Under the pieces are notes generated by a model. The model saw only the letters and a list, made by a program, of their open reading frames with translations, had not been told where the DNA came from and did no database searches. Below are positions 1 to 4,762 of a stretch of DNA of 6,363 nt, piece by piece; position 1 is the first letter of the stretch; each line of letters begins with the position of its first letter. The translations under genes were made by a program, and so were the position numbers. The DNA is from Candidatus Woesearchaeota archaeon. Its GTDB lineage: Archaea > Nanobdellota > Nanobdellia > SCGC-AAA011-G17 > GW2011-AR17. The stretch is from the NCBI GenBank assembly GCA_016211095.1, contig JACQSW010000145.1, positions 1 through 6,363 of the forward strand, given 5' to 3'.

Positions 1-157
1 ATAGTATACATACTAATTTATATTGCGATAAAAACGGGGTTTATGCTTTATCCATCGATAAAAAAGAGTGCATTATTAAATTTTTGAGCTTAGTTCAATC
101 TCGACATCCAAGGAAAAGGAAAATAATAAAAACCTATTTACATAATGTATTACAAAA
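1..157. other. AT-rich stretch without a recognisable gene
   Basis: No reading frame of useful length is seen on either strand. The stretch holds two short inverted repeats: TAGTAT-AC-ATACTA at 2-15 and TTTATC-CATC-GATAAA at 47-62, the latter followed by an A-run that reads as a T-run on the minus strand. The A/T-rich segment 119-130 and TATTTA at 135-140 are possible TATA elements for the tRNA gene that starts at 158, but neither is strong enough to call. Confidence 0.5.
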
Positions 158-244
158 GGGCCTATGATGTAGTGGATAGCATGCACGGCTTCGGTCACTT
201 TTGAAAGAAACCGTGACACGAGGGTTCAAATCCCTCTAGGCCCA
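158..244 (+). tRNA. tRNA-Arg (anticodon TCG), intron-containing
   Basis: A full cloverleaf can be drawn. The acceptor stem is 158-164 with 237-243 (GGGCCTA/TAGGCCC, seven pairs) and the discriminator base is A244. The D stem is 167-170 with 179-182 around loop AGTGGATA. The anticodon stem is 184-188 with 211-215 (CACGG/CCGTG). A four-base variable region (216-219) precedes the T stem 220-224/232-236 (GAGGG/CCCTC) with loop TTCAAAT. The 22 bases between the two halves of the anticodon stem are too many for a 7-base loop. Removing 195-209 leaves loop C-T-TCG-G-A, which puts U33 before anticodon TCG (Arg, codon CGA and possibly CGG) and a purine at 37. The A after GG in the D loop fits the A20 arginine identity base. 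CCA is not encoded. The gene is the only one on the + strand. Confidence 0.93.
195..209 (+). other. 15-nt archaeal tRNA intron at position 37/38
   Basis: The insertion lies directly after G37 (194) and before base 38 (210), the canonical archaeal intron site. A bulge-helix-bulge fold fits these exact boundaries: anticodon stem; 3-nt bulges 193-195 and 208-210, each cut after its second base; a central 4-position helix 189-192/204-207 with three pairs and one C-A mismatch; and an inner two-pair helix (196-203, 197-202) closed by a 4-base loop. Splicing endonuclease recognition of this relaxed motif is inferred from the known rule, not shown. Confidence 0.8.
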
Positions 245-476
245 CTTTTTAAAACTCTGTAGGCAAAACTTCATTGCACACGCAAGGGGGTAAGTTCACT
301 TAATCGCAATTCACCACAGCATCAAGAATATTGTGTCTCCTTGTGGCCTAAAATTATATGAAAAATTGGAATTTGCCTGCACCGCAAACAAAGAATAACT
401 AAAAAAAATTGGAGTAAGAAAACGTTGGCAAAAACAAACTTAGAATCGACGCGTAGCATCCTTCTACATTTTAATG
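245..476. other. Gene-free region between tRNA-Arg and the convergent repeat-protein gene
   Basis: No credible reading frame, tRNA, or paired C and D box was found on either strand. Small structures only: the inverted repeat TAAGT-TC-ACTTA at 291-302, a loose CCACA...TGTGG pair between about 315 and 346, and a 10-base direct repeat AAAAATTGGA at 361-370 and 404-413. This would hold the 3' ends of two convergent transcripts. An undetected small RNA cannot be excluded. Confidence 0.5.
246..250 (+). terminator. Short T-run after tRNA-Arg
   Basis: Five T bases follow the discriminator base and one C. Archaeal RNA polymerase commonly stops at such oligo-T tracts after tRNA genes. No hairpin accompanies it other than the tRNA itself. 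Confidence 0.4.
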
Positions 477-1250
477 TTAAAATAATTTTTTTGTTCCCAA
501 CTGAATTTGCCTCTTAATTTTTTCCAAAACGTTTGGATTGGATGAATATATTTTGCAGTTCGTTATTCCATAACCAAAATTTTGCCCTTCATAATTTGTT
601 ATTTCCGCTGTGCAGTTCTCCGCGTATCTTAAGCTGTAATCTCCTTTTAGCGTTTCGACTGTTAAGGTGGATTTTTTAGCAAACCATAAAGTCCAACCGC
701 CAATAATTGTTTTGGCTTCCAATGAACAATTTTTTGATTTAGCTAAGGTATCATAACCGGTTATTGTGCCAACTTTTATCATTAATTTATCTCCATTTTT
801 CCCTTTTAGGAATGTCCCGAACCCGTGAGCATTAATTTCTTCAAAACTGAAATCGTTAAATCCTTGGTCGTAGCTGGTTTGTATCATTGCGGAGAGGAAG
901 ATGCCTAGGTACCATTTTTCTGCTTTTGAAAGGCTTTGACGTTGAATATGCAGGTTAAATTCATTTATTATTTGGGGATTTATCGTGTACTCTTTTAGAA
1001 AGTTTTTGCTTTCAACAGAGTAGTCTTTTAATTGGTTATAATCCCAAAAATCTTTTTTAGTCTCATTAAAATAGGCGAGCAATTCTTCAAGGCAGCCTTC
1101 TTTAAAAGACGCATTAGTTAGGTTTTGTTGGGAATTTGCGTCACGAAGAAATATTTGGGATTTATCGTTAGCGGAGAGTTGCGGTTCAGCCGTTGTTAGC
1201 ATAGTAGTTGCTAAAGTAGAAACTAAAATTTTTTTTAAAAGCCCATCCAT
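477..1250 (-). CDS. Putative exported protein with about 19-residue Gly/Cys repeats, function unknown
   Basis: I do not recognise a characterised family. The frame stays open upstream to a TTG at 1277, but I prefer the ATG at 1250 (257 residues). This start gives an N-terminus with two lysines and an apolar stretch (about residues 5-22) that resembles a signal peptide, and the weak TATA-like element near 1290 would place the transcript start close to 1264, downstream of the TTG. Residues about 40-130 look helical and charged. From about residue 161 the protein becomes a run of similar units, each opening with G and carrying an alternating small/aromatic pattern and often an NC pair: units begin near 161 (GTITGYDTLAKSKNC), 184 (GGWTLWFAKKST), 203 (GDYSLRYAENCT) and 222 (GQNFGYGITNC). 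The spacing of the last three is 19 residues, as in beta-solenoid proteins. It ends with a basic helix. The gene lies 54 bases behind the acyl-CoA synthetase gene with a T-run between them, so it probably has its own transcript. Confidence 0.72.
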   Translation of the reverse strand: MDGLLKKILVSTLATTMLTTAEPQLSANDKSQIFLRDANSQQNLTNASFKEGCLEELLAYFNETKKDFWDYNQLKDYSVESKNFLKEYTINPQIINEFNLHIQRQSLSKAEKWYLGIFLSAMIQTSYDQGFNDFSFEEINAHGFGTFLKGKNGDKLMIKVGTITGYDTLAKSKNCSLEAKTIIGGWTLWFAKKSTLTVETLKGDYSLRYAENCTAEITNYEGQNFGYGITNCKIYSSNPNVLEKIKRQIQLGTKKLF

Positions 1251-1275
1251 CTCAGACCCCGCATAAAATTTTTCC

Positions 1276-1283
1276 AAAAAAAA
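1276..1283 (-). terminator. T8 run after the acyl-CoA synthetase gene
   Basis: On the minus strand eight T bases occur about 22 bases after the stop codon of the upstream gene. This fits archaeal oligo-T termination and would separate that gene from the repeat-protein gene. No hairpin is seen. Confidence 0.4.
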
Positions 1284-1284
1284 C

Positions 1285-1298
1285 TTTATTTTTTTTTA
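1285..1298 (-). promoter_or_regulatory. Weak TATA-like element for the repeat-protein gene
   Basis: On the minus strand the run TAAAAAAAAATAAAG is centred near 1290-1292. A start of transcription about 26 bases downstream would fall near 1264, giving a leader of roughly 14 bases to the ATG at 1250. The region is A-rich throughout, so the element is not distinctive. Confidence 0.3.
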
Positions 1299-1304
1299 GG
1301 ATTA

Positions 1305-1946
1305 TTAATCAAAGACCATTCTTGCGTCTACCACACAGCCATCTTTCGAGTTTAAAACGAATGGGTTGATGTCTAATTCTTCAAGGTTCAAATTCCTTAA
1401 CGGTATTTTTGATGCCTTGACTAAAACTTCTTTCAAAATTTTTATGTTTAAGGGTTTTTGGCCTCTGGCTCCGAGGATTATTTGTTTTGATTTTAGTTCA
1501 TTAATCATTGCGCCGGCGTCTTCATCAGTTATCGGGCAAACCCTGAAGCTGACATCTTTTAGTATTTCGGTGTATATCCCTCCGAGCCCAAACATTATCA
1601 CGTGGCCGAATGATGGGTCTTTTTTTAGCCCAATTATTAGTTGTGTTCCTTCCACAAATTTTTGTGCAAGAATACCTTTCAAGGTTAATTTCCGCTTCTT
1701 AACCACCCTTATTAGCTCTTCGTAGCTTTTTTCTAGCTCTTCTTCTTTTTCGACGATTTTGACCCCGCCGATGTCTGATTTGTGTATTGCTTGCGGGGAG
1801 ACGATTTTGAGGACAACTGGAAACTTAACCTTCTTTGAGAAATCCACTATTTTTTTGTAGTCTTTGGTTACGAGATGGCTGGCTACGGGCACATATTTTT
1901 TAAGAAAATCTTCAGACAAGTCTTCTGTGTATACCCCTTTCTTCAT
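1305..1946 (-). CDS. acdB: ADP-forming acyl-CoA (acetate-CoA) ligase, beta subunit, ATP-grasp
   Basis: The 213-residue protein has the size and motifs of the separate beta subunit of the archaeal ADP-forming acetyl-CoA synthetase. That enzyme turns acyl-CoA, ADP and phosphate into acid, CoA and ATP in the cytoplasm. Motifs in order: PVVLKI (43-48, with K47 as expected ATP-binding lysine), SPQAIHKSDIGGV (50-62), DPSFGHVIMFGLGGIYTEIL (110-129), DVSFR (131-135), LGARG (158-162), ELDINPF (190-196, with acidic D192 and N194 as likely metal ligands) and VVDARM (205-210). H55 in the HKSD motif is a candidate for the second phosphorylated histidine described for this enzyme class. In many archaea the alpha subunit, with the CoA-binding and first phosphohistidine domains, is adjacent or fused; here it is absent from the window. 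A TATA box lies about 30 bases upstream, so the mRNA is nearly leaderless. Substrate range (acetate or longer or aryl acids) cannot be told from sequence. Confidence 0.88.
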   Translation of the reverse strand: MKKGVYTEDLSEDFLKKYVPVASHLVTKDYKKIVDFSKKVKFPVVLKIVSPQAIHKSDIGGVKIVEKEEELEKSYEELIRVVKKRKLTLKGILAQKFVEGTQLIIGLKKDPSFGHVIMFGLGGIYTEILKDVSFRVCPITDEDAGAMINELKSKQIILGARGQKPLNIKILKEVLVKASKIPLRNLNLEELDINPFVLNSKDGCVVDARMVFD

Positions 1947-1970
1947 CTAACTTGTTATTTAGGTTTTGAG

Positions 1971-1985
1971 TTTTTTTAAACCTTT
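1971..1985 (-). promoter_or_regulatory. BRE/TATA promoter of the acyl-CoA ligase gene
   Basis: On the minus strand AAAGG is followed by TTTAAAAAAA, a good archaeal BRE plus TATA pair centred near 1976. A start about 26 bases downstream falls near 1950, only a few bases before the ATG at 1946, which suggests a nearly leaderless transcript. This agrees with the lack of a Shine-Dalgarno sequence. Confidence 0.5.
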
Positions 1986-1996
1986 TGTATACGTTT
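1985..1996. repeat. Copy 1 of shared motif TTGTATAC[G/A]TTT (possible operator)
   Basis: TTGTATACGTTT contains the perfect 6-base palindrome GTATAC and abuts the upstream side of the BRE/TATA of the acyl-CoA ligase gene. It matches copy 2 at 2419-2430 in 11 of 12 bases. Seeing both copies is direct; a binding role is inference. Confidence 0.3.
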
Positions 1997-2017
1997 TTGT
2001 TGAACCGCTACAACAGC

Positions 2018-2428
2018 CTATTCCCAATTTAATGATTGGTCAATCTCTTTTGCTGCTTCTTCGATGTGCGAGAAGGATTCGTTAACATCTTTTTTGATGA
2101 GCTCAACTAGCTCTTTCAGCGTTTTTGTCCTAAGAATGTACTTGTTATGGGTAGAAACAACGAAGCCTGCGGAGATGAGCTTGTTAAGGTGGTGCACGAT
2201 TGTGCCCCTGCTCAAATTTAGTTTGAAAGCTAACTCGTCGCTAGAGATAGGATTATCTTTTTTTGTGCATTTCAGCAGTTCAACAAAAATCCTGAAGCAG
2301 GATTTTTCTTTGTCCCGAAGATTGAAAAGGCCTAATGATTGAGAAAGCCATTGAATATCCGCATTAAGGTCCCTATTTTGCGGCTTCTTTATTTTTAGTA
2401 GGGTGATTTTTTTAAAAGTTGTATACAT
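2018..2428 (-). CDS. Winged helix-turn-helix (ArsR-like) transcriptional regulator
   Basis: This 136-residue basic protein has a short N-terminal arm, then a segment typical of DPANN winged-helix regulators (SLGLFNLRDKEKSCFRIF, 31-48). The helix-turn-helix follows: ISSDELAFKLNLSRGTIVHH at 61-80, with the recognition helix around LSRGTIVHHLNKL (72-84). The wing is near 87-100 (GFVVSTHNKYILR). A C-terminal amphipathic helix (103-134) probably dimerises. No sensor domain, metal-binding cysteine set or membrane segment is seen, so the signal it responds to is unknown. The ATG at 2428 is the only Met in the frame and sits inside a GTATAC palindrome. It begins 15 bases after the L15e stop with no Shine-Dalgarno, so it is probably read from the L15e transcript unless the T7 run between them stops transcription. 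A near copy of the sequence at its start lies next to the promoter of the downstream gene, which makes that gene a candidate target. Confidence 0.82.
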   Translation of the reverse strand: MYTTFKKITLLKIKKPQNRDLNADIQWLSQSLGLFNLRDKEKSCFRIFVELLKCTKKDNPISSDELAFKLNLSRGTIVHHLNKLISAGFVVSTHNKYILRTKTLKELVELIKKDVNESFSHIEEAAKEIDQSLNWE

Positions 2429-2430
2429 TT
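2419..2430. repeat. Copy 2 of shared motif TTGTATAC[G/A]TTT, over the regulator start codon
   Basis: TTGTATACATTT covers the ATG of the winged-helix gene. On the minus strand both copies are followed within a few bases by TTTAAAAAAA. At this copy that run also encodes Phe-Lys-Lys, so the resemblance may partly reflect coding bias. Confidence 0.3.
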
Positions 2431-2443
2431 GAAAAAAATATTT

Positions 2444-2986
2444 TTATGATTTTTCTGCGCCCTTGCCTGTGTGCCTTAGGCCCCTGCTTTTTTTTGCTGC
2501 GCTTGTTTTTCCCCTAAAGACCCTGTTTCTGTGTTTGGTGGTGCAAATCCAGTTTATGTGGGCATCGCTTTTTATTTCTGGCCTGTGTGGGTCGACCATG
2601 ATGACTTCGTACCAATGATAGAGTCCATCTTTTGCTAGCCAGTAACTGTTTAAGACTTCCAGGTTTGAGTGGTATCTTTGTGCTCTTCCCTCGGCGACCC
2701 ATTGGTAATTCATGCTTAAGATTTTCCTTCTTCGCATCTGTCGGGTTTTTCTTCCGCCCTTGATTAGTTCCCTTTTTCTGCCACCCCTCTTAACCCTAAC
2801 CCTTACTATGAGGAAACCTTGCTTGGCTTTGTAGCCTAAAGCTCTTGCCCTGTCCAGCCTAGTGGGCCTTTCTAGCGCGAGTATTGTTGGTTCGCGCCTC
2901 ATTTTTATTAGCCTTTGCTGCCATAAACCGCCAAGATTCTCTTGAGGATTTGTGTACAGTGCCCGTATGTGTTGGTACATTCCCAT
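2444..2986 (-). CDS. rpl15e: 50S ribosomal protein L15e
   Basis: L15e is a component of the large ribosomal subunit found in archaea and eukaryotes, not bacteria. The 180-residue protein carries the family's most conserved blocks: REPTILALERPTRLDRARAL (31-50), GYKAKQGFLIVRVRVKRGGR (51-70), VAEGRAQRYHSNLEVLNSYW (97-116), WYEVIMVDPHRPEIK (125-139), and RVFRGKTSAAKKSRGLRHTG (154-173). It is rich in Arg and Lys as expected for an rRNA-binding protein. The C-terminus stops soon after GKGAEKS, about ten or more residues sooner than many archaeal L15e proteins that have a further basic tail. The ATG at 2986 gives the family start MGMYQHI; a second ATG two codons on is less likely. It has its own TATA box and a leader of about 20 bases without a Shine-Dalgarno. 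The winged-helix gene follows at 15 bases. Confidence 0.97.
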   Translation of the reverse strand: MGMYQHIRALYTNPQENLGGLWQQRLIKMRREPTILALERPTRLDRARALGYKAKQGFLIVRVRVKRGGRKRELIKGGRKTRQMRRRKILSMNYQWVAEGRAQRYHSNLEVLNSYWLAKDGLYHWYEVIMVDPHRPEIKSDAHINWICTTKHRNRVFRGKTSAAKKSRGLRHTGKGAEKS

Positions 2987-3027
2987 TTTTTTATAAGAGA
3001 TAATTAGAAGAAATAGAGCAAGGAGGG

Positions 3028-3038
3028 TATTTTTAAAG
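3028..3038 (-). promoter_or_regulatory. TATA box of the L15e gene
   Basis: On the minus strand CTTTAAAAATA is centred near 3033. A start about 26 bases downstream falls near 3007, leaving a leader of about 20 bases before the ATG at 2986. No Shine-Dalgarno is seen in that leader. Confidence 0.5.
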
Positions 3039-3063
3039 TTTTCGGCTTGAGAATGGGGTTGTT

Positions 3064-3077
3064 AAAAAAGAAAAAAA
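3064..3077 (-). terminator. Double T-run after the dockerin gene
   Basis: On the minus strand T7-C-T6 begins 23 bases after the dockerin stop codon. It matches archaeal oligo-T termination and isolates the dockerin gene from the L15e promoter just downstream. No stem is needed or seen. Confidence 0.6.
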
Positions 3078-3100
3078 GATATTGATTTGTTGGTTTGGCT

Positions 3101-3364
3101 TTATTGTTTTTTTGCTAAGTCCTTAACCATAACGTAATCTATCATGGTTATTAATCCGTCACCGTTCATATCTCCGTTGGCCATAAATTCACAACTTGTA
3201 GGTTTTAGACTTACTGCATCTCTCATACAGGTTACGTCTGCCATTGTTATTCTGTGGTCGTGGTTAACGTCGCCAAGCTTAAATTGTTCTGCTGCTGCTA
3301 CTATTGTTGAAAGCATAGCAAGAACAAATAGGCTTAATACTAAGATTTTGTTTGCGTTTTTCAT
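3101..3364 (-). CDS. Small secreted stand-alone dockerin type I protein
   Basis: The 87-residue protein starts with a signal peptide: Lys at 2 and 6, an apolar core at 7-22, and a likely cut after AAA (23-25) before EQF. The mature part of about 62 residues is little more than one dockerin domain. It has two calcium loops of the dockerin/EF type: D32-x-N34-x-D36 ending in D43 (LGDVNHDHRITMAD), and D65-x-N67-x-D69-G ending in D76 (NGDMNGDGLITMID), each followed by a helix. Dockerins bind cohesin domains and normally attach an enzyme or surface module; here there is no other domain and no cohesin gene in view. C46 and C58 lie between the loops and could form a disulphide outside the cell. The start is fixed by a strong Shine-Dalgarno 9 bases upstream. 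Its own TATA box and a T-run terminator make it a single-gene transcript. The partner and biological job are unknown. Confidence 0.85.
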   Translation of the reverse strand: MKNANKILVLSLFVLAMLSTIVAAAEQFKLGDVNHDHRITMADVTCMRDAVSLKPTSCEFMANGDMNGDGLITMIDYVMVKDLAKKQ

Positions 3365-3373
3365 CGTTTTATT

Positions 3374-3381
3374 TCACCTCC
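3374..3381 (-). promoter_or_regulatory. Strong Shine-Dalgarno of the dockerin gene
   Basis: GGAGGTGA on the minus strand is complementary to the 16S rRNA 3' end and sits 9 bases before the ATG at 3364. It is the only clear Shine-Dalgarno seen in the window and implies high translation of the small secreted product. Confidence 0.8.
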
Positions 3382-3427
3382 ATCAGAGTTATATTGGTAT
3401 TTTGCCATTTGATTAGGGGTTTTATCA

Positions 3428-3440
3428 CTATTTATAAATG
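3428..3440 (-). promoter_or_regulatory. TATA box of the dockerin gene
   Basis: CATTTATAAATAG on the minus strand is close to the archaeal consensus TTTATATA and is preceded by an A-rich BRE-like GAAA. Centred near 3434, it predicts a start near 3408 and a leader of about 44 bases that contains the Shine-Dalgarno. It is the best-formed promoter in the window. Confidence 0.65.
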
Positions 3441-3486
3441 TTTCTTTTAAAATTAGCACTATAAAGTTACAGCATTTATCTGAATT

Positions 3487-4752
3487 TTATGAGTAATTAG
3501 TTATCTTTTGCTGCGTATTAATCCTTTTTAGAAGCTGGCTTTCCCGCAATATGCTTGTTATATCAAAGCCAAATATTTTTTTGGCAAAATTGGCTGCGTA
3601 GCTAACCATCTCTTTTTTGTTGCTGAATTTCCATTTTTGGCTTTCCAGCGTTTTTCTTGCTGCTTGCCGAACAACGAAAACGCCGAGCGGCACAGTGTAT
3701 TCTGGCGTTTCAAACCTTAAAGCTAATATTGACGCTTGCCTCTTAATTCCTTTTAAATAATTGAGGATTGGCAGCCTAGCCGCATAATAGCCCCCAACCG
3801 TGTTTGAGGCGTAATCCTTCCTGCCCCCATAAAATTCGTGGTCTGTTGTTGTCGTTGGCTGCCCAGTGAAGTTCCAAACTGCCCCCGGAAGATAAGTTTC
3901 AAATAGCTCGTAACCCCAAATTTCTGGAAAAAACATTATAACATAATAATTTCCAAAGTATGACCCGTAATGAAAGAAGCATTCATCAATTTTTTCGTAA
4001 CCCTTTATCTCCTTTATAATTTCCTTGCCTAATGCGTCGTCTACGGCTGTGATTGAGTTTCTTGTCGGCACAAATTTTCGGTCTTTCTTAAACCCTAACA
4101 CGCCTACTGAGAGGAGCTGGGTTAATTTGTGCTCATCAAAATTTTTGTTATGCAAATATTTTATGGCTTCCAGGGCTTTCAGGTCTGTGTCGTCAACAAC
4201 TTTTTCCACTTCCCTGCTCATGCTTATGTTTTCTTTCGGCTCAACATTTTTTAGCGCCGCTGCCGGTCCCATGGGCAAGCTTGTTTTTTCAAAAGTAAAA
4301 TTCGGCGTCGGCTTCTTTTTCAACTCGACGTCTATGCTTACAGGCTTTTTGGCTGCCGCTATCTCTTTCGCTAAATCGATTAGTTTAGTGTTTTTTTTTG
4401 CGTCTGAAACTTTTGCGCTGAATCTGGAGTTTATGAGGCTGCTTCTGAGCTCAGCTATTTGCCTAATCGTGTAGTTTTGGTCATACCACATGGCTGGGCT
4501 GTCATACCTTTCTGCTTCCTCCACCTCGGTTGGCGGGCTAAGGATGCCAACGTTGACGTTTGGGTATTGGAGCCTTGAGCCTATGAAAACTGTTGGCGGC
4601 GAGATTCCTGAAAAGTTTTGTTCCAATTCGTCAACTTTTTTGAAGAAGCTCCCCATTTTTGCGTAGACTGGGCAATAGGGCAGGTCGCATAATCCCTTGC
4701 CTTTGCAGCTTACGCATTTCGCTAATTCTGTTCTTTGCCTGAAAAAAGCCAT
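3487..4752 (-). CDS. nreA: Nre family DNA repair protein NreA
   Basis: The 421-residue protein matches the archaeal Nre family (Nre_N and Nre_C domains), which is implicated in DNA damage tolerance and linked to the sliding clamp PCNA. The N-terminus has a zinc-finger-like cysteine set C13-x2-C16-x5-C22-x4-C27, ending in the family motif LCDLPYCPV. Next comes the Nre hallmark VFIGSRLQYPNVNVGILSPP (55-74), then a charged, less conserved middle (about 110-190). The C-terminal domain includes VPTRNSITAVDDALGK (228-243), FHYGSYFGNYYVIMFFP (260-276), WGYELFETYLPGAVWN (279-294), and GGRKDYASNTVGGYYAARLP (309-328). The last eight residues, QQKITNYS (414-421), fit the PCNA-interacting pattern Q-x-x-I-x-x-Y-x except that the final aromatic is Ser. 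The gene starts 10 bases after the methyltransferase stop without a Shine-Dalgarno and is probably on the same transcript. The family assignment is firm; its biochemical activity is not established from sequence. Confidence 0.92.
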   Translation of the reverse strand: MAFFRQRTELAKCVSCKGKGLCDLPYCPVYAKMGSFFKKVDELEQNFSGISPPTVFIGSRLQYPNVNVGILSPPTEVEEAERYDSPAMWYDQNYTIRQIAELRSSLINSRFSAKVSDAKKNTKLIDLAKEIAAAKKPVSIDVELKKKPTPNFTFEKTSLPMGPAAALKNVEPKENISMSREVEKVVDDTDLKALEAIKYLHNKNFDEHKLTQLLSVGVLGFKKDRKFVPTRNSITAVDDALGKEIIKEIKGYEKIDECFFHYGSYFGNYYVIMFFPEIWGYELFETYLPGAVWNFTGQPTTTTDHEFYGGRKDYASNTVGGYYAARLPILNYLKGIKRQASILALRFETPEYTVPLGVFVVRQAARKTLESQKWKFSNKKEMVSYAANFAKKIFGFDITSILRESQLLKRINTQQKITNYS

Positions 4753-4762
4753 TTTTTTTGCT

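Noticed and set aside
47..66. Inverted repeat TTTATC-CATC-GATAAA followed by an A-run, as a terminator
   Set aside because: The arms are only six A/T-rich pairs and no gene ends nearby within the window, so it cannot be assigned.
146..204. 19-codon frame starting just before and running into the tRNA
   Set aside because: It overlaps a well-supported tRNA cloverleaf and has no ribosome site.
245..476. Possible C/D box or other small RNA gene
   Set aside because: No paired C box (RTGATGA) and D box (CTGA) or long stable stem was found on either strand.
1366..1725. Open + strand frame of 119 codons
   Set aside because: It is antisense to the acyl-CoA ligase gene, has low-complexity Ser/Phe-rich translation, and matches no family.
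2064..2342. Open + strand frame of 92 codons
   Set aside because: Antisense to the winged-helix gene, without promoter, ribosome site or recognisable motifs.
2514..2702. Open minus strand frame of 62 codons
   Set aside because: It lies within L15e in another frame and has no independent signals.
3144..3416. Open + strand frame of 90 codons
   Set aside because: Antisense to the dockerin gene and its leader; the dockerin frame has clear calcium-binding loops and expression signals.
4025..4474. Open + strand frame of 149 codons
   Set aside because: It lies opposite NreA, whose frame is well conserved; the translation is Ser/Phe-rich as expected from antisense of Lys-rich coding.
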